27,738 nucleotides of DNA, taken from NCBI GenBank assembly GCA_004335835.1, contig RWJK01001296.1, positions 1,129 through 28,866 on the forward strand. The letters run 5' to 3'. The translations under genes were made by a program, and so were the position numbers. Positions within the stretch are counted from its first letter, which is position 1. Each line of letters opens with the position of its first letter. Positions 20,867-27,738 of this stretch are shown in pieces. Source of the DNA: Scenedesmus sp. ARA3. Taxonomy: Eukaryota; Chlorophyta; Chlorophyceae; Sphaeropleales; Scenedesmaceae. The notes under the pieces are model-generated. The model saw only the letters and a list, made by a program, of their open reading frames with translations, ran no database searches and was not told where the DNA came from.

Positions 20867-23757
20867 GTAGCAGCCAAGTACATTTGAGCGACTCTGAGGG
20901 TCAGCCTGGTGTACGTGATGTGTGCTTGCACAGCATCTTGCTTTCGGGCAGCGCGGCCGGGACGCGCGTGTTCAGGGACAATTTGTGTTTGACTGATGCA
21001 AACGTGTGTGTAGGTGTGCAAGGAGCGTCTTAGTGCGGCACGCTTGCCTGCTGATCCCTGTGACACAAATTACACGTAAACAAACCTCGTACGCTACGCA
21101 TGAAGGGGTGCTGCCGGGTACAATCCAGACCGGAAAGCCAAACATCAGCAAGCCGCACCTGCGGGCAGCAGGTTCTTGAGCACGTGGCCAGATTTGCTGC
21201 TGGCCAGCGGCTCCACCGCCTCCTCCTCCACTGCTGCTGCTCCCTTCTTGCCCTTCGCCTTGGACTTCTTGGACGCCTTGCTGCTGGCGGCTGCGTCCTT
21301 GGCGGGCGCTGCTGCTGCTGGTGGCAGGTGCAGGTCGTGGCTCTCAAAGCTGACGCCGAATGCGGCGATGTCTGTCATGCCAAACTTCTGCAGGCGGCAA
21401 GGCAGAATGACCCAGGGTAGGCAGCAGTTTCAGGGTTGTCGACAGCCAAGCTGTTGCATGCGGCAGGTGGTGCCTGCACAGCATGATGCAGGCGAGCCGC
21501 ATGCTAGCACTGGGCGATGTCTGCCACGCTGCACCCGCCACTACTGTGCTGTGCTGCCTAGGTGGTGGCCATCACCGATGTACTCATGGAGCTATCAAAT
21601 CAATGACGCTATCAATGGCTGTGCCCCTCACCCGCAGCCTGAAGCTGCTGGACAGGTTGGCTGCAAACAGCCCCGCACCCAGCACCAGCGCCTCGTCAGC
21701 ATCCAGGTGCCGATCCAGGTGCCTATGAGGAAGCAGCAGCGGCAGCAGCAGCAGCAGCAGCAGCACAAGGTCAGGGCCCAGGCGCAAACATTAGTTGTCA
21801 TGCATTTGTAAGGCACTAGCGCCTTGTCATCATCCAGGTGGCGATCCAGGTGCCTGCCGGGTGGCAGCAGCAGCAGCAGCAGCAGCGCAAACATACAACC
21901 CCAATCAACGCGAAAACAAGCATCAAACACGCACTGTGCACAGTTTTGCCGAGCTGTGCTCAGCTGCTGCTGGGTACGGGCTGCGTGCAGACACACACCA
22001 CATCACCAGTGAACTGTTATGAACACAGCTGACCACATGCACCTGCCGCCCAGCGCTGCGGACAGCTCCGCCTGCAGCTTGGGCGCGCATTGATACGCAA
22101 CTTGCAATAAGACATTATTTGCAACACAAAACACTCTGCCCATCATCGAATTGAGTGCTGCTGAGGTCTCATCTCAAGCGCACCTGCCGCCCAGCGCTGC
22201 GGACAGCTCCGCCTGCAGCTTGGGCACGCGGCTGCCTCCGCCTAGCAGCTCCACCGGTTCAACGACTACACACAAACCATGCGTGAGTCGTGTCGCAATC
22301 AAAACCAATGAACAACGGCCAGCCCATCAACACGTTGAAGCCTGCTGGGTGTAGGCGCAACCTGCAGTCTGGCACAAACCACACCACTGGCTGGTGTGGC
22401 CAGACCCGTCACACGGCCACACGCACCTGCCGCCCAGCGCTGCGGACAGCTCCGCCTGCAGCTTGGGCACGCGGCTGCCGCCTCCCAGCAGCTCCACCGC
22501 GTCCACGTCCTTGGCGGCAAGCTTGTTGCGCGCCAGCAGCTTCGTCAGCGGCGCCTGCACAGTGCAAACGAAGGTTGATGGCAAGATAGGCGATAGTTAG
22601 TGCGGCTATTGCGGGACAGCAGCTTCGTCAGCGGCGCCTGCGCGTGCGCAGCGATTCAGAGCAAGGGGCTTGTTCAGGCTTGCACGCACACATCATAGAC
22701 ATCTCCACCCAGCCGCCTGCCGACCAAAGCCGCACACAACCAAACAAATGATTTTTTCACATCAAAAGAGCGGCCGAGCAGCAGCGCACTCACCGCCACG
22801 CGCTTCCAGTAGTCTCCCGCCATCGCCTCAAACTCCTCGCGCTTGATCGAACTTTGGAAGTCCTTGCCCTCGTGCAGCTCCTCCACGCTGATGGGGGCGG
22901 CGCTGTTGGCTGACAGCACCTCCTTGGTGCGGCGCACCTGCTTGCGCAGCTTGGCCATGGCCTTGGGGGACTTCCTGCAAGCAGCACGGCATGCTTGCTT
23001 TGAGGTTATAACGGGTGAGTTTTCATTTTACAACATGTAAGCAGGGACACCAGTGGTTATGTTGAATATGCATCCTGGCCTGTTGTCACGGGTGCCGCAG
23101 GCTTGATAGCTGCCTGCTGCTGAATAGCGCTTCTGCAGAGGTGCTGCTGCATGCCGCTGCTGGTGCTGCCTGCGGGCTGCTGCTGCTTTCGTAGCTGCGC
23201 TTGCTGCTGCTTCAGTACTGCTGCGACCTCTGCTCCACTGGCCAGATGTGTGCAAGCCACCTGGCATGGCCCGCTGCCTGCTGCTCCTGCTGTACTCCCC
23301 TGCCTGCACTTGATGCTGATATGGGCCGTGGGCCGATGGCCATATGCTATGGCTGCATTCATAGCACACTGAGTTGTTGAATGGCTGCGGCTGCTGTCTC
23401 ATTTGATGTAGCCTGCTCACACAGCCTGATTGGCACCCGTTTTCCGCATTACTGGGGCGGGGAGCAGGTGGTGCTAATGTTGCTGTTGGCTGAATTGGAG
23501 ATGTTAATGGTGCTGGGAGACCGCGCTGCCCCACCTGACGTCGCCGCCTCCCTTGTCCATGAATTCCTTGGCAAAGTGCTCCGCCAGCAGCAGGTCAAGG
23601 CTGTTGCTGCCCAGGCTGCAGCCAGCAGCAGACAAACAGAGAAAACAGCAGCAGCAGCCGCAGCAGCGGCGGTGTTGGCGGACAGCAACGACTTTCAACA
23701 GACGCAGCTGCGTGAGAATTTGAGGGCTGCACCAGTGCACTAGCTTATACGCATCTC

Positions 23758-23790
<33 letters not shown>

Positions 23791-24530
23791 TGACTTTTTG
23801 TCACCAAGGCCAGGCCCCTACCTGTGGTCCCACTCCACGTCCAGCACCTCAAACTAGTTGGTGACGCCCTTGGAGGATCCCGGCCTGCAAAACATCACGC
23901 TGCGCTGGCCCAAAACCACTGCACGCCTAACAGCAGCCACAGCAACACCGATACCACAACAGAAAAAGCAGCCAGCCAGCCAGCCAACAGCAGCAGCCGC
24001 AGCTGCTCTCAAACTATCAGCCCTGTCAATAGCCAACCGACTACACCCACCTGTGGTCCCACTCCACGTTCAGCACCTCAAACTGTTTGGTCACGCCCTT
24101 GAAGGAGCCCGGCTTGCAAAACATCACGCTGCGCTGGCCCAACACACCACTGCACGCATAACAGCAGCCACAGCAACACCGCTACCACGACAGAAAAAGC
24201 AGCCAGCCAGCCAACAGCAGCAGCCGCAGCTGCTCTCAAACAGTCAGCCCTGTCAACAGCCAATCGACTACACCCACCTGTGGTCCCACTCCACGTCCAG
24301 CACCTCAAATTGGTTGGTCACGCCCTTCGAGGAGCCGGGCTTGCCGTACACGCTGTACTTGACCAGCGCGGCCTCTGTGCTGCCGCTGCCGATGTCGTAC
24401 AGGATCACCTGCAGTGTTACAAACAAGTGTGACAAGCTGGTTGTAAAGCACTGCAAATACAGTATGACATGTATACTACACCAGAACAAGGACATTCGCT
24501 CTCAGTGTCTCTTGCTATGAGGTGCTGCTG

Positions 24531-24567
<37 letters not shown>

Positions 24568-26580
24568 GTCTATGTGTCAAATACGCGGATCCAGCCAGCG
24601 CAATGCTGAGATGGCTTTGACTGTGTGCTGGGCACATGCAGCTGCGCAGCACGTTGTTGCATCACAGCTAGGCTGCTGCAGCTGTACGCTGCTGCTGGCC
24701 AGCTGTATGCTGCAGCTGTGGCTGGCCTGCTGCCACCCCACAAGCTAACCAGTATCACACATGCACATCAGCATGCTCTCACCGTCTGCTCCTTTTTAGC
24801 GAAGTCCCGCTCGATTCCAAACTGCAGCGCTGCTGCTGCGTGGCCGTTGACCAGCCCCAGCACGTTGAGTCCTGCAAGGCTTGCTGCATCAATCACTGCC
24901 TGGCGCTGCGCCACGCCAAACCAGGCGGGCACTACAACCACTGTGTCCACAACTGATTCGCCGGCCTGCGCATCTGTGATCTGCTTGGCGTACTGGAAGA
25001 TGCCAGCCTGCAGAAAGGGCAGCATTGCGGTTGCAAATGTTTGGGCGTGATATACAAAGGCACCACCACCACTGTGTCCACAACTGACTTGCCAGCCTGC
25101 GCATCTGTGATCTGCTTGGCATACTGGAAGATGCCAGCCTGCAGGAGCGCGCAGCAGTGCGGTTGAAAATGTGTAGTGCATGATATACACAGGCACCACC
25201 ACCACTGTGTCCACAACTGACTCGCCGGCCTGCGCATCTGTGATCTGCTTTGCATACTGGAAGATGCCAGCCTGCAGGACAAGCAGCAGTGCAGTTGCAA
25301 TGTTTAGTGCATGATATACACAGGCACTACAACCACTGTGTCCACAACTGACTCCCCGGCCTGCGCATCTGTGATCTGCTTGGCGTACTGGAAGGTGCCA
25401 GCCTGCAGGACAGGCAGCAGTGCAGTTGCGATTTTTTAGTGCATGATATCAAAAATACCACTACCACTGTGTCCACAACTGAATCGCCGGCCTGCGCATC
25501 TGTGATCTGCTTGGCGTACTGGAAGATGCCAGCCTGCAGGAAAGGCAGCAGTGCAGTTGCAAATGTTTGGGCATGATGATTTGAGAGGCGGCAAAGGGAA
25601 CGAACGGTTCCCCATGGTAATGGCCGTAAAGTGTGCTGACTGCACCCCCCTATTTGCATGCGACAAGATAGATTAGTTGAGTGTGAGGCTGGAAGCAAGG
25701 CAGGCATGCAGCAGGGTTGCTGGGACAGGGTTTGCTGCAGGAGCACCTTGCTGTCCTGCAAGCGCTGGCAGCTGCTTGCAAGGACAGCTTGATGCCGCTG
25801 ATTGCCAGACAATAGATGCTATCACCAACACAGCAGCCGTAATAGGGTGGGTCACTAGCAGCATGCCAGCTGAAGGCATGTGCAGGACCGTTGGGTTGGG
25901 TTGCTGCAGCGATGCAGTGTGTCCCATTTGCCTGGCATTTGCTGCATGCTGTTATTGGCTGCTGCTAGGCTGTAACAGACATACTTTCCCTTTTGAAATC
26001 CAGATACACAATGCTTGGTGATTGCTGGGCACACACATGACCGAACATGTGCGCAGCAGCCACTGCAACCGCCAGCACTGTTGGCAACTGCTGCTGTGTA
26101 CTGCCTGCTGCTGCACCAAACGCTCTCTGCCTTTGTTCCACTCACCACTAGCTCTTCCACCAGATAGGAAGTGGTCTCATTGACCTGCAGCGCTGCTGTG
26201 CCTCGCTCTGGGTGGTCCACCACTGTGTAGGGCAGAAGGTTCTGCTGCACAAGTCGTTGCACCTCTGCGTCCCCTGCTGAGCGTCCCAGCAGGTTACGCA
26301 GCTGGCTGAAAATCAGGTTGGGGTAACGAATTCCTAAAGAAGATGCCTCTTCTCCCAGGACACGCTCCTCCTCCACTATGCCCACGAGCGCGGGGCTCTT
26401 GCGCCTGGACATCTCATTCACCACTATGCTGATGGGCGTGCGTCCAGGTTTGACTAAACACACCTTCAGATATTCACTGCCAAGATCGATTGCCATGAGC
26501 GATCCCTGGGCGGCCAGCATCAGCTGGCACGCCAGGAGTGCAACCAAGCAGCAGGACGCGGTGCCTTTTAGCCTCGTCAT
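17229..26580 (-). CDS. HYOU1: ER-lumenal Hsp70-superfamily chaperone, HYOU1/GRP170 (Hsp70-17) type
   Basis: Exons in gene order: 26580-26146, 25007-24783, 24408-24278, 23615-23535, 22974-22794, 22554-22427, 21722-21632, 21387-21159, 20685-20517, 20265-19854, 19393-19196, 18537-18361, 17987-17877, 17612-17229. They sum to 2952 nt, all phases join, and the protein is 983 residues, close to human HYOU1 (about 1000). Residues 1-26 are a signal peptide. The ATPase domain shows MAIDLGSEYLKV at 29-40, DTVVVVPAWFG in exon 2, ILYDIGSGSTEAALVKYSV in exon 3, LLLAEHFAKEF in exon 4, PKAMAKLRKQV and TKEVLSANS in exon 5, and DAVELLGGGSRVPKLQAEL in exon 6. Exons 8-10 encode the beta substrate-binding region with a charged Ala/Asp/Lys loop, and exons 11-14 the alpha lid (KNDLEAYI, EDWLYGDGEAE). 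An acidic, Asn-Glu-Thr-rich tail ends in HEEL, an HDEL-like retention signal. GRP170 proteins hold unfolded clients and act as nucleotide exchange factors for BiP. The donor of exon 10 could instead be 12 nt earlier (AAG|GTGTTC). Confidence 0.94.
18248..18275 (-). repeat. short tail copy of chaperone exon 12
   Basis: CCCACCTGTGGCCGCAG repeats the exon-12 end and donor at 18356-18372, about 106 bp further into the intron. It retains CAG|GTGGG in gene sense. Confidence 0.65.
18676..19020 (-). repeat. two tail copies of chaperone exon 11
   Basis: The exon-11 end at 19196-19280 (coding AKNDLEAYI and REKLETQEALQQ, then donor GTGGGT) is repeated at about 18937-19020, with coding preserved (AMAKNDLEAYIIATREKLETQEALQQ). 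A shorter repeat lies at about 18678-18705. The intron segments after each copy are also related (GCATCCAGATGCCGCGAGCCATC and GCATGCAGATGCCGCAAGCCATC), with an offset of about 259 bp. Confidence 0.88.
19445..19530 (-). repeat. head copy of chaperone exon 11
   Basis: This repeats 19330-19400 with one-base differences. The acceptor GCAG|GTGACGCTGAA and the codons for VTLNVTGDGPRHAPLSGEPL (with small changes) are retained. Offset is about 125 bp upstream in gene sense. After the copied part it diverges into intron. Confidence 0.9.
20380..20456 (-). repeat. tail copy of chaperone exon 9, diverged but in frame
   Basis: It encodes NASLHGLPPNTELARYTV then AGITDAIAKR, compared with NASTVHGLPPGVESPELAKY then TVAGIQDAIKR in exon 9 (20517-20606). 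Differences include synonymous changes and in-frame length changes. It ends in a usable donor AAGCG|GTGCGC in the same phase 2 as the true donor. No AG acceptor precedes it, so it is not a ready-made exon. Confidence 0.8.
20735..20820 (-). repeat. head copy of chaperone exon 9
   Basis: This repeats 20604-20688 at about 95% identity, offset 132 bp. It includes an acceptor TTGCAG|GCAAGAAG and encodes GKKLPIKRAFKYTNLTIDGF. It is preceded in gene sense by a (CTG)10-11 tract. The copy runs out where the true exon reads NASTVHG. Confidence 0.92.
21820..21890 (-). repeat. head copy of chaperone exon 7 with CAG tract
   Basis: TCATCATCCAGGTGGCGATCCAGGTGCCTGCC repeats the exon-7 head at 21695-21725 (HLDRHLDADEALV), offset about 125-140 bp, each followed on the plus strand by a (CAG)n tract (21732-21764 and 21864-21886). 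The flanking CGCAAACAT is also shared. Confidence 0.85.
22041..22260 (-). repeat. two tail copies of chaperone exon 6
   Basis: The exon-6 end at 22425-22500 (coding GGGSRVPKLQAELSAALGG, donor GTGCGT) recurs at 22182-22255 and, shorter, at 22041-22090. Donors read AG|GTGCGCT and AG|GTGCATG. The longer copy still encodes a glycine-rich SRVPKLQAELSAALGG. Confidence 0.92.
22616..22640 (-). repeat. short head copy of chaperone exon 6
   Basis: CAGCAGCTTCGTCAGCGGCG (then CCTGC) repeats 22535-22558 about 82 bp upstream of the real acceptor, keeping GCAG|GCGCCGCTGACG in gene sense. Confidence 0.75.
23815..24130 (-). repeat. two tail copies of chaperone exon 3
   Basis: The exon-3 end at 24278-24345 (coding VTNQFEVLDVEWDH, donor AG|GTGGG) recurs at about 24050 and 23819, period about 230 bp. 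The following intron (AACATCACGCTGCGCTGGCC, CAGCAGCCACAGCAACACCG, AAAAAGCAGCCAGCCAGCCA) is copied as well. The farthest copy contains an in-frame TAG (AAC TAG TTT) and the donor variant GTAGGG, signs of relaxed constraint. Confidence 0.93.
25060..25560 (-). repeat. four head copies of chaperone exon 2 (3' splice-site array)
   Basis: The block GTACTGGAAGATGCCAGCCTGCAG recurs with its first bases of GATGCC at 24999 (true exon), 25130, 25263, 25394 and 25525, offsets 131, 133, 131 and 131. Each unit holds about 80 nt of exon head (AGIFQYAKQITDAQAG, then the DTVVVV block), an acceptor CTGCAG, and about 50 nt of intron tail with a CACTAAA-like branch-site candidate in several units. None of the upstream copies continues into PAWFG. 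Because 131 and 133 are not multiples of three, splicing to the next copy upstream would shift frame. Confidence 0.95.
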
Positions 26581-27738
26581 GTTTAAATTCACCTCAGCCA
26601 ACAATGGAAGGCAATGAGGGCGATCACAGGTGAAGTCTGCAGGCCAAGAAAACAGGGTGTGCAGAACACTGTTGCAGGTGAGGTGTCCACTGTTCACTGT
26701 AGCCCGAAGCTTCCCATAGGAACGGCTGCAGCAGGATTCACGGACCGACTGCCTCCCATTATACGTGTACATTACTATGCGTGTTTGCGTTTTCTGCCTC
26801 TGATGCTTCATGGTACCACCACTGGTGGGCTGTACAGTACTGCTGTTGGCACATGCCTGCCTGCCTCTGGCAGTGCTGCTGCCAGGACACCGACCGCCGC
26901 GTAAAATGATGTGTTATTCATCAAAATGACGATGAAGTTTAATGGCGAAAGCAGCCATCAGCGCAGCATTACGCCAAGTACCTAGTGCACAGATGTATTG
27001 TCATTGGCTGCAGTTGGCTTGTTGCTATGCCCTCCTGCTTACAGTAGGAAGTGAACATGAACATAGTCAAAGTGTGAAATGGTATCACTCTCGCTCAGTG
27101 CATGGTGAGTGAACCATGTGCCTTCACCTGTGTGCAGTTGTGCAAGCTACAGCTGCCACTGCCACCAGTACAGATTTTTACAACTCGCTTACAACCACAA
27201 GCGTTGTTGTAAGCCGGTTGTAAGCATGTTGTAAGCGGGTTGTAGACTGAAAGTTGTAAGCAGGTTGTAATTAAGTGGGACTTGTAAGCATGTTGTAAAC
27301 ATCAGTTGCAAGCAAGTTGTAAGCATGGTACAGTGTTACAAATTTTGTAAATGTGATGTGCTGTGCCACTGAATAGTATCGCATTCCACATGCTCAACCA
27401 GTCATGTGGTCCACTGACAGCAGGTAACACATGGCCACATGCCAGACAGCATGAGCCACGCAGAGCATATGCGCATGCATACGCCATGCACTTAACATAA
27501 GTTGGTGCGTTGATGCTATGGCTTGATGAGTAACATGATGATGATGATGATGATAAATTGGTGCGTGCAAGTGCAAGTGCCACCACACATAGCGATAAAC
27601 ACTGCGCAACTCTGTACAAGGCGTATGCAATCAAACGCTTTTATAGAAGTGACTTTCATCTGCTGTGCAACTTAAGCAAAAACACACAAGCACAACTGCT
27701 GCACAACAACAAGGTGTGACAATTTGTGCGTAAACATC
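26581..27738. other. chaperone upstream region, no gene recognised
   Basis: No coding region is supported on either strand. A palindrome GAAGCTTC at 26706-26713 resembles a two-unit heat-shock element, but the third unit is out of spacing. A (ATG)6 microsatellite lies at 27535-27552. The core promoter of the chaperone must lie in the left part; I see no definite TATA box. Confidence 0.5.
27187..27324 (+). repeat. array of TTGTAAGC octamers with flanking inverted copy
   Basis: TTGTAAGC or close variants start at 27207, 27218, 27229, 27240, 27254, 27265, 27282, 27293, 27306 and 27317, so the common step is 11 bp. An inverted copy GCTTACAAC at 27187-27195 can pair with GTTGTAAGC at 27206-27214 around a 10-nt loop. 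Each full unit contains TGTAA, the green-algal poly(A) signal, on the plus strand. No plus-strand gene is seen ending here. Confidence 0.85.

Larger units (their letters stand above)
6486..24566. repeat. dispersed (CAG)n/(CTG)n tracts inside introns
   Basis: Main plus-strand CAG tracts: about 6490-6524, 6847-6877, 8286-8317, 8391-8440, 8513-8590, 8660-8705, 10318-10352, 10618-10640, 11043-11090, 11217-11265, 11395-11431, 11515-11562, 12450-12491, 12815-12844, 13675-13702, 13800-13823, 18541-18560, 20830-20862, 21732-21764, 21864-21886 and 23770-23790. CTG-oriented tracts: about 6712-6741, 13419-13440, 17273-17292 and 24530-24566. Apart from the 17273-17292 run, which lies in the last chaperone exon and encodes serines, they are intronic. 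In gene sense most read CTG and end at or near a 3' splice site. Confidence 0.9.

Noticed and set aside
26706..26713. GAAGCTTC as a heat-shock element
   Set aside because: Only two inverted units with correct spacing; the next GAA is out of register, and one 8-bp palindrome is expected by chance.
25855..26811. Upstream start for the chaperone in the longer 318-codon frame
   Set aside because: Residues before MTRLKGTASC have no family match, and the chosen ATG gives a proper signal peptide followed directly by the first ATPase motif.

Overview
This is nuclear DNA from a green alga, most likely a chlorophycean such as a Scenedesmus/Tetradesmus relative (species-level assignment is inference). 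The evidence is short exons in GC-moderate DNA, splice donors of the GTGAG/GTGCG/GTGGG type, TGCAG acceptors, TGTAA poly(A)-type signals, plant-like TTTAGGG motifs, and many (CAG)n/(CTG)n tracts inside introns. I see no bacterial, organellar or viral features.

Three protein-coding units can be supported, all on the minus strand. (1) Positions 1-606 hold two exons of a TNP2-type (CACTA/En-Spm superfamily) transposase that runs off the left edge. (2) Positions 5737-16100 hold a 13-exon receptor-like TKL-type protein kinase; the joined exons give 968 codons plus stop, with every splice phase consistent. (3) Positions 17229-26580 hold a 14-exon ER-resident Hsp70-superfamily chaperone of the HYOU1/GRP170 (plant Hsp70-17) type; the joined exons give 983 codons plus stop, again in phase throughout, ending in the ER-retention-like tetrapeptide HEEL. 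The two complete genes are tandem: the chaperone 3' end lies 1.1 kb upstream of the kinase start codon.

The remaining sequence is a 45-bp minisatellite (about 1.74-2.24 kb), a gene-poor, G-poor interval (2.2-5.7 kb), the 1.1-kb intergenic spacer, and the 1.16-kb chaperone upstream region, which carries an array of TTGTAAGC octamers.

The most striking signal is how the introns are built. In both genes, many exon edges have been copied in tandem into the adjacent intron. 'Head' copies repeat the intron tail, the 3' splice site and the first 25-110 nt of the exon upstream of the real exon. 'Tail' copies repeat the last part of the exon, the 5' splice site and the intron start downstream of it. 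Copy numbers reach ten (kinase exon 2) and five (chaperone exon 2, kinase exon 10). In every case the open frame uses only the copy attached to the complete exon, leaving a field of intact-looking decoy splice sites. (CTG)n tracts in gene sense sit directly against many acceptors and are copied with them. I report this as the main candidate for an undescribed mode of intron growth or splice-site reiteration.
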